From the NCBI RefSeq assembly GCF_019947135.1, contig NZ_JAGSHT010000030.1, positions 1 through 62,974 of the forward strand: a DNA stretch of 62,974 bases, read 5' to 3'. The stretch is from Occultella gossypii. Its GTDB lineage: Bacteria; Actinomycetota; Actinomycetes; Actinomycetales; Beutenbergiaceae. Shown here in pieces: positions 25,226 to 33,660 of the stretch; positions within the stretch are counted from its first letter, which is position 1, and each line of letters opens with the position of its first letter. Under the pieces are notes generated by a model, which had not been told where the DNA came from, made no database searches, and saw only the letters and a program-made list of their open reading frames with translations. Both the position numbers and the translations under genes were made by a program.

Positions 25226-28200
25226 TCAGCTCGAGTTCGCCGGAACCTCGGGAACTCGCCGCCACTGGAACGAGTGGCTCCACCCGGTCGTGGCACCGGC
25301 GGCGATCACGTGTCCCTCGGTCGCCATCGCCGTCACGGACACCTCCCCGCTGGCGGCATGAACACCCGCGGGCGCGACCTCACCCGCGACGAGATACTCC
25401 ACGCCCTCGACGTCGGGGATCGTGTACCGGTCACGCGCCGGACCGGCCAGGTCGGTGAAGACCACGTCCTGCGGGGTCACCGGTTCCGGAACGTCGTACC
25501 TGAACACCTGCGCGCCGGTGGAGAACAGGACGTCTCCAGCCTCGTCGGCGACGGCGTAGGAGCCGACCCCGTTGACGATCGTGGTGTGCTCCATCGTCTG
25601 CGGATCGATCCGGAAGAAGGTGAACCGGTTCGAGCCGTACACGTTCCCGTCCGCGCCGACCGTCAGGTAGGCGTGCGCCCACACCGTGGCCGTCCCGTAG
25701 CGAGCGGCGAGCATCTTCTCCGAGTAGACGATCTCACCGGTGGCCGGGTCGTACTTGAAGACCGTGTCCTCCGAAACACCCCAGATCAGTCCGTCCGGCC
25801 CGAGCAGCAGACCGGTCACACCCTCGTCCCCGGCGACCGGGATGAGGTCTCGCACGACCTGCCCGGTGTCCGGATCGAACACGATGAAGTGCGCGTCGGT
25901 CTGACCCGACGGGGCCGCCCCCAGTCCACCGTCGATCGTGGTCCCGACGTAGACCAGGCCGTCGTGGTAGAGCACGTCGATCACGGACTGTTCGGTGACG
26001 ATCTCGTCGGTGTAGACGGTCTTGGTGTCGGTGGCGAAGTCGTACACCGTGAGCGCACCCTGGTTGTGCCCGTAGTGCGCGACGGTTCCCATGAAGATCC
26101 GGTCGCCGACCGGGTCGTAGTCCAGGCCGAACGGGCGGTCCTGATCCTCCGCCTCGAGCGAGAAGATCTGACGTGGGTTGGCCCCGGTGACGGGGTCGTA
26201 CTCCATCAGCCGGCCGTTCCCGTACGCGCCGAGCAGGAGCCGGCCGTTGCGCACCGCCGAGGACTCGTACTGCCCGGCCTGCACGGTGGTCCCGTGCTCA
26301 CCCGTCACGGAGTCGAACGGTGCCAGACCGACCATGTACCCGGATGCGTACATCGAGTCCGGGCCGAGGAAGAGCTTCTGGACGGTCACCGGATTCGTGT
26401 AGCCGATCGCGGCGGAGGTCACCTGGCCGGTGTCCGGGTTGTAGGCGGCCACGCCGTTGCCGGTCGCCGCCTGGAGGGTCCAGCCCGGCCATTGCGGATC
26501 GTCGCGCTCCACCCAGCGGGAGTCGTTCAGGAAGCCGTTGCTGGGCACGCCGGTGTTCCGGACCTCCTGGGTCAGCGCGTTGTACTCCCAGAACGTGCTG
26601 GTGGTGAAGATGTACGTGTTCGGGTCGTCCGGGCGCTGAGCCACGTTGTAGCCGAACATCGAGCGGTCCGCCCCGATGAACTCAACCTCGTCCGCCGCGG
26701 TGATGACGGTCAGCCGGCTCGGGTTTAGCCGGGCGAACAGCCGGTCGCCCACGAACGTGAACGAGGTGATGAAGGACTCGTCCCCCGCGCCTGGCGCGTT
26801 CTCCTCAGTGAGCAGCGCGGTCTTCGTGCCGTCCGCTCCGATCTTGTAGATCTGGGCGCTGCTGCCCCCCACACCCACGTACAGGTTGCCTCGCTCGTGG
26901 TCGTAGGCGAGCGCCCGGATGTAGGCCTGGGTCTCGTCGACGCGCCCGAGGTTCGTGATCGAGTCGTCGGCCGGGTCGTACCGGAACAGCAGCCCCTGCG
27001 GGTAGGTGCCGATGTACATCGTCCCGTCCGGACCGTCGGCCAGGGACCAGCCGTACCCGTCCGACGGCGACGCCGGGTTGATCAGGCCGATGTTGCGAGC
27101 CTCGTGGGTCGCCGGGTCGTACGTCCACAGGGTGAGGTTGCTCGTGACCATGTAGATCCGGCCATCGGTGGACCTGCGGATCTCGGTGGCATGATCGGTG
27201 CCGGCCAGCGGGATCGTCCGGACGATGGCACCGGTCGCGGTGTCCGCGACCACCAGCGTGGCCGGGCTCCCGGATGCGGCGTTGCCCCGGTAGACGCCGT
27301 AGGTCATCGAGACCCCGTCCTCCTCGCCGAGCACCATGTTCGTGATGATCCGGCTCGACACCGGGGCGCCGAGGTGGGTGAGGTTCGGGTTCTGGGCGAC
27401 GATCTGTTCGGGCGTGGGACGCGGCGGCAGCGGCGGTACCGGCGGCTCCTGGTCGGTGGCGACCATGGCGACGTCGTCGACGTAGCCGGACCCGAGGCCG
27501 GCGGTGGAGGAGTTCAGCAGCACCGTGCCGGTGACCGCACCGGCGGGCGCGGCGACGGCGAACGTCACCTCCTGCCAATCGTCGCCGTTCGCGTCGGCCC
27601 AGACCGCCTGGTTCACGAGCCGGTTGCCGCCGGAGTCGAAGTAACGCACGTAGAGCCCGAGCGGTCCGCGCTCGAGGTTCATCCATGCGGAGGCCTGGTA
27701 GACGATGCCGGGCTGCACCCGGAACGGTTCGCTCTGCAGGCTCACCCCGCGAACGGAGTTGTTGTCCTCGATGCGCAGGCTCCGGGAGCCGCCGTGCGCC
27801 AGCGCGTCGGTGAGCCCGATCGACTGGTTCTCCCAGACGGTGCCGTCGATGGCCCAGCCGGTGACCGGGTCGATGGCTCCATCCTCGAAACCGCCGTTGG
27901 TCAGCGGGAGCTCGGCGACCGGTCGGGTCACGTCCACGCGCACGTCGTCCACGTACCCGCGTCCGGTGCTTGCGCCGCCCGAGTACAGCAGTACCGTCCC
28001 GGTCACCGCACCTGCCGGGCCTGTGGCCGTGGCGGTGGTCGCCACCCACCGACCGTCGGTGACGCCGGAGCCGGTCCACTCGCTGCCCACCAGTGCGCCG
28101 GCGGCGTCGTAGAACCTGATCCACACACTGACGGCGTCCCGCTCGACGTCGAGCATGGCCTCGGCCGTGTAGGTCGAACCGACCTCGACGGCGAACGGGT

Positions 28201-28531
28201 CGCTCTCGATGCCCAGCCCGTAGGTCGCGTGGTTGTCATCGAGAAGCAGGCTCCGTGCACCGGAGTTGGCCCGGTCCGGCGAAACCGCGAACACCGTGTC
28301 CGGCCGGGCGACGCCCCACAGGCTCCAGCCTGGGATCGACCCGTCGGCAGCAAGGTCGTCCTCGAACCCGGCGTTCACCAGCGCGACGTCGCCGGTGGCT
28401 TGGGCCCCGACGCTCGGAGCCGTCGGTGCGGCGCCTGCGGCCACTGCCGCGAGGGGCAGGGCCAACGCCGCAGCCGCCAGTGTGGCGATACCTCGAGTCG
28501 TGGTTCGCCGGCTCATTCCGTGACCTCGCAT
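25226..28531 (-). CDS. Secreted beta-propeller protein with two jelly-roll modules (unknown activity)
   Basis: The 1101-residue product has a signal peptide (hydrophobic residues about 14-35) and two tandem jelly-roll, carbohydrate-binding-like modules (about 48-205 and 210-365; paired motifs VNAGFED / TNGGFEDG, SLLLDDNHATYGLGIES / SLRIEDNNSVRGVSLQS, and VTGTVLLYSGG / VTGTVLLNSS before GYVDDV). A long beta-propeller follows from about 375 to 1040, with blade repeats such as DPADDSITNLGRVDETQAYIRALAYDHERGN. A small C-terminal beta domain ends the protein. I recognise no catalytic motif; several polysaccharide lyase families are propellers, so a lyase is possible but unproven. AGGAGG precedes the ATG, which lies just after the stop of a paralogue. 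It shares long near-identical stretches with that paralogue but gained the binding modules. Confidence 0.75.
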   Translation of the reverse strand: MRGHGMSRRTTTRGIATLAAAALALPLAAVAAGAAPTAPSVGAQATGDVALVNAGFEDDLAADGSIPGWSLWGVARPDTVFAVSPDRANSGARSLLLDDNHATYGLGIESDPFAVEVGSTYTAEAMLDVERDAVSVWIRFYDAAGALVGSEWTGSGVTDGRWVATTATATGPAGAVTGTVLLYSGGASTGRGYVDDVRVDVTRPVAELPLTNGGFEDGAIDPVTGWAIDGTVWENQSIGLTDALAHGGSRSLRIEDNNSVRGVSLQSEPFRVQPGIVYQASAWMNLERGPLGLYVRYFDSGGNRLVNQAVWADANGDDWQEVTFAVAAPAGAVTGTVLLNSSTAGLGSGYVDDVAMVATDQEPPVPPLPPRPTPEQIVAQNPNLTHLGAPVSSRIITNMVLGEEDGVSMTYGVYRGNAASGSPATLVVADTATGAIVRTIPLAGTDHATEIRRSTDGRIYMVTSNLTLWTYDPATHEARNIGLINPASPSDGYGWSLADGPDGTMYIGTYPQGLLFRYDPADDSITNLGRVDETQAYIRALAYDHERGNLYVGVGGSSAQIYKIGADGTKTALLTEENAPGAGDESFITSFTFVGDRLFARLNPSRLTVITAADEVEFIGADRSMFGYNVAQRPDDPNTYIFTTSTFWEYNALTQEVRNTGVPSNGFLNDSRWVERDDPQWPGWTLQAATGNGVAAYNPDTGQVTSAAIGYTNPVTVQKLFLGPDSMYASGYMVGLAPFDSVTGEHGTTVQAGQYESSAVRNGRLLLGAYGNGRLMEYDPVTGANPRQIFSLEAEDQDRPFGLDYDPVGDRIFMGTVAHYGHNQGALTVYDFATDTKTVYTDEIVTEQSVIDVLYHDGLVYVGTTIDGGLGAAPSGQTDAHFIVFDPDTGQVVRDLIPVAGDEGVTGLLLGPDGLIWGVSEDTVFKYDPATGEIVYSEKMLAARYGTATVWAHAYLTVGADGNVYGSNRFTFFRIDPQTMEHTTIVNGVGSYAVADEAGDVLFSTGAQVFRYDVPEPVTPQDVVFTDLAGPARDRYTIPDVEGVEYLVAGEVAPAGVHAASGEVSVTAMATEGHVIAAGATTGWSHSFQWRRVPEVPANSS

Positions 28532-28534
28532 CGC

Positions 28535-30877
28535 TCAGTCCTCCTCGTCGGCGAACGGATCCTGGCCCGGGCCATCACCGAGCGGCGGTCCCCACCGGAA
28601 CGTGTGGCTCCACTCGCTCGTGGCGCCGTCGGCGATCACGAAGCCCTCGGTGGCCACCGCCGTCACGGACACCCCACCGCGGCCGGGATACACGCCCGCA
28701 GCCACGACCTCACCGGCGACGAGGTAGTCCAAACCCTCGACCTCGGGGATGGTGTAGGTGTCGTGTACCGGACCCGGCCGGTCCGTGAACACGACCTCCA
28801 GCGGCGTCACCGGTTGCAGCTCGGGGACGTCGTACCTGAACAGGTGGACGCCGTGGGAGAAGAAGACGTCGCCGTTCGAGTCCACGTTGGCGTAGTTGCC
28901 GGCTCGGTCCACCAGCCGGGTGTACTCCATCGTCTCGGCATCGATGCGGAACAGGGAGTTGCGGTTCGTGCCGTAGACGTTGCCGTCCGCGCCGATGTTC
29001 AGGTACGCCCACGCCCAGACCGTCGAAGATCCGTACCGGTTCCCCAGCAGCTGCTCGGAGTAGACGATCTGCTCGGTGGCAGGGTCGTACTTGAAGACGG
29101 TGTCCTCCGACACCCCCCAGATCAGCCCGTCCGGACCGACCATCAGGCCGGTCACCCCCTCGTCGCCGGCCACCGGGATGATGTCCTGCACCACCTGACC
29201 GGTGTCCGGGTCGAACACGATGAAGTGCGCGTCCGTCTGACCTGACGGAACGGCACCCAGACCACCGTCGATGGTGGTCCCGATGTAGACCAGCCCGTCG
29301 TGGTGGAGCACGTCGATCATCGACTGCTCGGTCACGATCTCGTCCTTGTAGACGGCGGTGGTCCCGGTGGTGAAGTCGTGCACGGCGAGCGCACCCTGGT
29401 TGTGCCCGTAATAGGGCACCGTGACCATGAACGCGCGGTCCGTGACCGGGTCGTAGCCCAGCCCGAACGGACGGTCCTGCTCCTGTGCCTGCAAGGAGAA
29501 GACCTGCCGCGGCGCCGCCCCCGTGGCGGGGTCGTACTCCATCAACCGGCCGTGCCCGTAGGTGCCGAGCAGCATCCGACCGTCCCGCACCGCCGAGGAC
29601 TCGAACTGGCCGGACTGGAGCGTCTCGCCGGCCGCACCGGTGGCGGAGTCGAACGGAGCGAGACCGATCATGTAGCCGGAGGCGTACAACGAGTCCGGGC
29701 CGGTGAGGATCTTCTGGATCGTGGTGGGGTTGCGGTAGTCGATCGGGTGGGCCTCGGACGTTCCGGTCTCGAGGTTGAGCTTGACCACGCCGTCGTTCGT
29801 GGCGGCGATCATCGTCCAGCCCGGCCACTGCGGGTCGTCCAGCTCGACCCAGTACGCGTCGTTGAGGTAGCCGTTGTTAGGGATGCCGAGATCCCGGGTG
29901 GTAGCCGTCTCGGAGTCGTACTCCCAGAACGTCTCCTGGAACGTGAAGATGTAGCGCCCGGGCGCGTCCGGGCGGGGCGTGACCTGGTACCCGAACGCCT
30001 CCTTGCCGTCTCCCCGCCAGTACTCGACCTGGTCGTCCGCGCCGATCACGAGAAGCTCGCTCAGTCCGCCCCGGGCGAAGAGCCGGTCGTCGACAAACGT
30101 GAACGTGGAGATGAACGAGTGGTCGGTCGCTCCCGGGGTGTCCACGTCGTTGAGCAGCGGGGTCTTCGTGCCGTCCGGCTCCACCTTCCAGATCTGCGCG
30201 CTGCTGCCGCCGGCGCCGACATAGAGGTTGCCGCGCTCCATGTCGTAGGCGAGTGCCCGGATGTAGGACTGGGTCTCATCGATGCGCCCGAGGTTCGTGA
30301 TCGAGTCATCCGCTGGGTCGTACAGGTACAGCAGGCCCTTGGGGTAGCTGCCGATGTACATCCTGCCGTTCTCGGCGGCGGCCATCGACCAGCCGTACCC
30401 GTCGGCGGGGGACTCGGGGTTGATCAAGCCGATCTGCCTGACCTGGGTGGTCTGCGGGTCGTAGACCCACAGGCTGTAGGTCCCGGTGGTCGTCATGTAG
30501 ATCTTGCCGTCGACCGAGCGGCGGATCTCGGTGGCGTGGTCCGCCCCGACGAGCGGGATCGTGCGCACGATCTCGCCGGTGAGGGTGTCGGCCACGACGA
30601 ACGTCGCCGGACTGTCGGTGTCCTTGCTTCCTCGGTAGACGCCGTACGTCATGGAGACGCCGCCCTCCTGCCCGAGCACCATGTTCGTGATGATCCGGCT
30701 CGACACCGGAGTGCCGAGGTAGGAGACGTTCGGGTCCTGCGCGACGACGGTCTGGGGATCGAACGCAGCCACGGCCGCGGCGGGCTCGGCAGCGGCGGGT
30801 GCTGCGCCTGCCGGGGCGGCCGTGAGCAGGAGCGCGGCGGACAACAGCACGATCAGTGGACGGTGGACGGCTCGCAT
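28535..30877 (-). CDS. Secreted beta-propeller protein, paralogue without binding modules
   Basis: The 780-residue protein has a signal peptide ending near APAGAAPA, then the same propeller as its neighbour, starting at VVAQDPNVSYLGTPVSSRIITNMVLG. Blades repeat motifs such as GMPNNGYL-like loops, LLGTYGHGRLMEYDP and VYIGTTIDGGLGA. The C-terminal small domain matches that of the larger paralogue (TIPEVEGLDYLVAGEVVAAGVY). It must be exported and soluble, as no anchor is present. The ATG at 30877 is preceded by GGGAGAGG. It is first in a two-gene operon whose promoter carries LacI-type operators. Activity unknown; by fold and setting it probably binds or cleaves the target glycan. Confidence 0.75.
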   Translation of the reverse strand: MRAVHRPLIVLLSAALLLTAAPAGAAPAAAEPAAAVAAFDPQTVVAQDPNVSYLGTPVSSRIITNMVLGQEGGVSMTYGVYRGSKDTDSPATFVVADTLTGEIVRTIPLVGADHATEIRRSVDGKIYMTTTGTYSLWVYDPQTTQVRQIGLINPESPADGYGWSMAAAENGRMYIGSYPKGLLYLYDPADDSITNLGRIDETQSYIRALAYDMERGNLYVGAGGSSAQIWKVEPDGTKTPLLNDVDTPGATDHSFISTFTFVDDRLFARGGLSELLVIGADDQVEYWRGDGKEAFGYQVTPRPDAPGRYIFTFQETFWEYDSETATTRDLGIPNNGYLNDAYWVELDDPQWPGWTMIAATNDGVVKLNLETGTSEAHPIDYRNPTTIQKILTGPDSLYASGYMIGLAPFDSATGAAGETLQSGQFESSAVRDGRMLLGTYGHGRLMEYDPATGAAPRQVFSLQAQEQDRPFGLGYDPVTDRAFMVTVPYYGHNQGALAVHDFTTGTTAVYKDEIVTEQSMIDVLHHDGLVYIGTTIDGGLGAVPSGQTDAHFIVFDPDTGQVVQDIIPVAGDEGVTGLMVGPDGLIWGVSEDTVFKYDPATEQIVYSEQLLGNRYGSSTVWAWAYLNIGADGNVYGTNRNSLFRIDAETMEYTRLVDRAGNYANVDSNGDVFFSHGVHLFRYDVPELQPVTPLEVVFTDRPGPVHDTYTIPEVEGLDYLVAGEVVAAGVYPGRGGVSVTAVATEGFVIADGATSEWSHTFRWGPPLGDGPGQDPFADEED

Positions 30878-30943
30878 GGTGCCTCTCCCAAGCAGTCGAA
30901 CTGTGTTGCGACGCCGCGGAGCCTTCGTTGGCCGCACGGGTCT

Positions 30944-30957
30944 TGCAATCGGTTGCA
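30944..30957. promoter_or_regulatory. LacI-regulon operator, propeller operon
   Basis: TGCAATCGGTTGCA within the longer palindrome CTTGCAATCGGTTGCAAG, about 13 bases downstream of the minus-strand -10 box, in position to block transcription. Confidence 0.8.
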
Positions 30958-30970
30958 AGTGATGAACGAG

Positions 30971-31000
30971 AGAGTAGTGGCCCACGTCACATCCGCGCAA
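30971..31000 (-). promoter_or_regulatory. Promoter of the propeller operon
   Basis: Minus-strand TTGCGC (30995-31000), 18 bp, TACTCT (30971-30976). Moderate match to consensus, supported by the operator that follows. Confidence 0.45.
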
Positions 31001-31018
31001 CCCCTGGGTCCTCACTTT

Positions 31019-31032
31019 TGCAAGCGATTGCA
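31019..31032. promoter_or_regulatory. LacI-regulon operator, DUF4127 promoter
   Basis: TGCAAGCGATTGCA, overlapping a -35-like TTGCAG (31028-31033) that is 18 bp from TAGATT (31052-31057). It is 75 bp from the site at 30944, so one repressor pair may loop the divergent region. Confidence 0.8.
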
Positions 31033-31085
31033 GGTTCCCGGTCCGTCAGCCTAGATTTGGCCTGACCCCCACCTCGAGGAGCTCC

Positions 31086-32567
31086 ATGCGGATCGCCCTG
31101 CTGCCCCCGGACGAACGCCCCAACACCGCCGGCTACGCGGTGTGGATCGGCGAGTGCACTGGCGCCGAGGTGGTGCTCCCCCCGGCCGAGCTCATGCCAC
31201 GGTTCCGGCAGCCCGCGGACACCGCCGGCCTGGCCGATTGGCTGCGCAACGTCGCCGGCGAGGTCGACCACGCCGTGGTCTCCCTCGACATGCTCGTGCA
31301 CGGCGGCCTGATCCCGTCCCGGCTGACGTCGGACCGCATCACCGACGTGCTGCCCCGGCTCGACGTGCTGCGCGAGCTGGACGTCCCGGTCACCGGCTAC
31401 CAGGTGATCACCCGACTCCCCCACTACGACAGCGTCGGCCGGTCCCGGCAGGAGCCGGAGTTCTGGACCACGCACGGCCGCCGGATCCACGAACTGGGCG
31501 TCCGGTGGGACGCGCACGCGTTGGGCGAGGTCGGGGACGTCGAGGTCGCGGCCGCCCGGGAGGCGGTCCCGGTCGAGTACGCGCAGGAGGTCGTCGGCCG
31601 CCGGCTGCGCAACCATGTCGTGAACCTTGCGGCGCTCGAACTGGCCGCGGACGGAACCCTCGAGACCCTGGTCATCACCTCCGACGACACGGCTCCGCGC
31701 GGCCTTCCCGCGGCAGACCGCCGGGCCGTCGGTCAGTGGATCGATCGGCTCGGGGTGGAGGTGCTGCTCTATCCGGGGGCGGACGAGGTGCCGAGTGTTC
31801 TCGTGGCCCGGGTGGCCGCACGGGCCGCCGGGATTCGGCCGCGGGTTGCGGTGCGCTGCCCCGATCCGGACGGTCTCGACCGCGTCGCACCGTACGAGGA
31901 CCGTCCGATCGCTCTCGGGGTGGCGCGGCAGATCCGGGCGGTCGGCGCGGTGCAGGTCGACGAGCCCGACGACGCGGACCTGGTGCTGGTGCTGCACGCC
32001 CCCGCGCACGAGCCCGGGGACTGGGTCTCGAACCCGCCGACGCGCTCGAGCGAGGCGGAGACCGCCGCCGTGGTGACCGAGGTGCTCGCCCAGCTGGCGC
32101 GTGGCCACCTGGTGGCCCTCGCCGACGTCAGGTACGCGAACGGCTCGGACCCGGGGCTCGTCGCCGCACTCGATGCGGCCGGCGCACTCGGGCGGCTCGT
32201 CGCATACGGCGGCTGGAACACGGCGGGCAACACCCTCGGCACCACGTTGGCCGCCGGGATCAGCGCCGTCATCGACTCCTCGCCCGCCGCGGCGGCCGCC
32301 CGCGGGCGCTACCTGGCGAACAAGATCATCAAGGACGGCCACTACCTGCCCACGCTGCGCCCACTGATCCAGCGCGAGCTGGCCGATCGGGGCCTCGCCG
32401 ATCCTCCCCTTGCCGAGCTCGACTCCGTGCAGCGGAGGATCACCCGCGACCTGGACCGCTGGGCGCAGACGATCCGGGCCCTGGAGGGCTATCGCGTGCG
32501 CGACGCGCGGCTGCCCTGGCAGTACACGTTCACGGTCGACTTCGACCTGGAGCGCCACGCCGGCTGA
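31086..32567 (+). CDS. DUF4127-family protein
   Basis: The 493-residue protein matches the uncharacterised DUF4127 family: start RIALLPPDERPNTAGYA, middle VVSLDMLVHGGLIPSR and the conserved YGGWNTAGNTLGTTLA segment. No signal peptide or membrane helix is present, so it is cytoplasmic. No activity is established for the family as far as I know. GAGGAG precedes the ATG. The gene is divergent from the propeller operon with its own operator-covered promoter, so it is produced with the glycan system and may act on an imported product. It converges on the NagB-like gene with a hairpin between them. Confidence 0.8.
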   Translation: MRIALLPPDERPNTAGYAVWIGECTGAEVVLPPAELMPRFRQPADTAGLADWLRNVAGEVDHAVVSLDMLVHGGLIPSRLTSDRITDVLPRLDVLRELDVPVTGYQVITRLPHYDSVGRSRQEPEFWTTHGRRIHELGVRWDAHALGEVGDVEVAAAREAVPVEYAQEVVGRRLRNHVVNLAALELAADGTLETLVITSDDTAPRGLPAADRRAVGQWIDRLGVEVLLYPGADEVPSVLVARVAARAAGIRPRVAVRCPDPDGLDRVAPYEDRPIALGVARQIRAVGAVQVDEPDDADLVLVLHAPAHEPGDWVSNPPTRSSEAETAAVVTEVLAQLARGHLVALADVRYANGSDPGLVAALDAAGALGRLVAYGGWNTAGNTLGTTLAAGISAVIDSSPAAAAARGRYLANKIIKDGHYLPTLRPLIQRELADRGLADPPLAELDSVQRRITRDLDRWAQTIRALEGYRVRDARLPWQYTFTVDFDLERHAG

Positions 32568-32575
32568 GGCCGATC

Positions 32576-32595
32576 GCGGCGCCCACGGGCGCCGC
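32576..32595. terminator. Hairpin between convergent DUF4127 and NagB-like genes
   Basis: GCGGCGCC-CACG-GGCGCCGC is a perfect 8-bp stem filling the 28-bp gap; it can serve both genes. Confidence 0.55.
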
Positions 32596-33393
32596 TCACG
32601 CCTCGCCGGCAACCTCCGGTCGCTCGATCGGCTGCGCGTCGGACAGCCGGGACGCGGCCGGGCCGTCAAGGAACCAGTGGGCGTCCGGGTGCAGCTGCAT
32701 GGCGCTGGCCGGACAGCCGACACTGACCGGCCCCTGCAGGGCCTGGGCCACGGCGGCGGCCTTGTGCGGCCCGAGCACGGTCGAGACCATCGTGCGCGCG
32801 CTCAGCAGTACCGGAACGGTCAGCGTCACCGCGGACGAAGGGACCGCCGCAAGGTCCGCGAACAGCCCTTCGTCGACCTGCTGTTGCCGCGAGGCGATGT
32901 CCAGCTCCACCAGGCGGAGTGCGTCCGGATCGTCGAACGCGGCGGCATCCGGTTCGTTGAAGGCGACGTGGCCGTTGACCCCGACCCCGAGGCACGTGAC
33001 GTCGAGTCGGGCTTCGGCGATCAGCGCCACATACCTGGCTACCTCCGCCTCCACGTCACCGTCGGTGCGCAGTCGGGAGAAGCCGGCGAGCGCGGCGTCG
33101 GGCAGGCGGTCCTGGAGCCACCGGCCGAACGACTGCGGCGCGTCGGGTGGGATTCCGACGTATTCGTCCATATGCAGGGACCGGACCGCGGACCAGTCGA
33201 TGCGCGGATCCTGCGCCAGGTGCGCGAGCATCGCCTCCTGCGACGGCGCACTCGCGAAGAGCACGTGGGCGGTGCCGCGTGCCTCGATCCCGGCGATGAT
33301 CGCGTCCGCCGCCACCCGGGCGGCATCGGTCGCTACCTCATCCACCGTTGACCAGACCCGAATCCTGGACTGATGCACACCGGTCTGCGTCAT
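32596..33393 (-). CDS. Glucosamine-6-phosphate deaminase-like (NagB family)
   Basis: This 265-residue protein has the NagB/6-phosphogluconolactonase fold: SLHMDEYVGIP with the catalytic Asp region, LGVGVNGHVAFNEPDAA (the phosphate- and substrate-binding loop with the catalytic His), and LDIASRQQQVDEGLF. NagB converts glucosamine 6-phosphate to fructose 6-phosphate and ammonia. The ATG at 33393 is used; a GTG at 33399 is a possible alternative. Its promoter carries a LacI-type operator at the start site. No nagA deacetylase is nearby, so the true substrate could be a related amino-sugar phosphate. Confidence 0.85.
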   Translation of the reverse strand: MTQTGVHQSRIRVWSTVDEVATDAARVAADAIIAGIEARGTAHVLFASAPSQEAMLAHLAQDPRIDWSAVRSLHMDEYVGIPPDAPQSFGRWLQDRLPDAALAGFSRLRTDGDVEAEVARYVALIAEARLDVTCLGVGVNGHVAFNEPDAAAFDDPDALRLVELDIASRQQQVDEGLFADLAAVPSSAVTLTVPVLLSARTMVSTVLGPHKAAAVAQALQGPVSVGCPASAMQLHPDAHWFLDGPAASRLSDAQPIERPEVAGEA

Positions 33394-33415
33394 GACCACC
33401 CACCCCTATAGCGCT

Positions 33416-33429
33416 TGCAATCGGTTGCA
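33416..33429. promoter_or_regulatory. LacI-regulon operator, NagB-like promoter
   Basis: TGCAATCGGTTGCA, starting four bases after the minus-strand -10 box, so it covers the start of transcription. Confidence 0.8.
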
Positions 33430-33433
33430 ACTG

Positions 33434-33463
33434 ACAATAGCCGGGGACACCCGTCAGGGTCAA
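33434..33463 (-). promoter_or_regulatory. Promoter of the NagB-like gene
   Basis: Minus-strand TTGACC (33458-33463), 18 bp, TATTGT (33434-33439). The layout is the same as at the binding-protein promoter (42779-42808). Confidence 0.65.
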
Positions 33464-33660
33464 TCCTCGACGGCGCAGCGGCCGTCGGCGTTGTCCCCGT
33501 CCGCGCGGCGACGGCCTGGTGAGCGCCCCGTGTCCGGGCAGGCGGGCCCGGCCGGCGCTCGTATGCCGGGCCTTCGGCGGCCCGACCGGTGCCCGGACGC
33601 AGTGACGGCCGCCTGACCGCGGCCCGGATGCTGCCGTGAAGGGCAGGTCTGCCAGGTCGC

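Noticed and set aside
26897-29245. Open frame of 782 codons opposite the two propeller genes
   Set aside because: It crosses the junction of two real genes and has an Arg/Val/His-rich shadow composition.
33430-33660. Gene or second operator for repressor B in the gap after the NagB-like promoter
   Set aside because: Reading both strands shows no credible frame and no TGCAANCGNTTGCA copy beyond the one at 33416.
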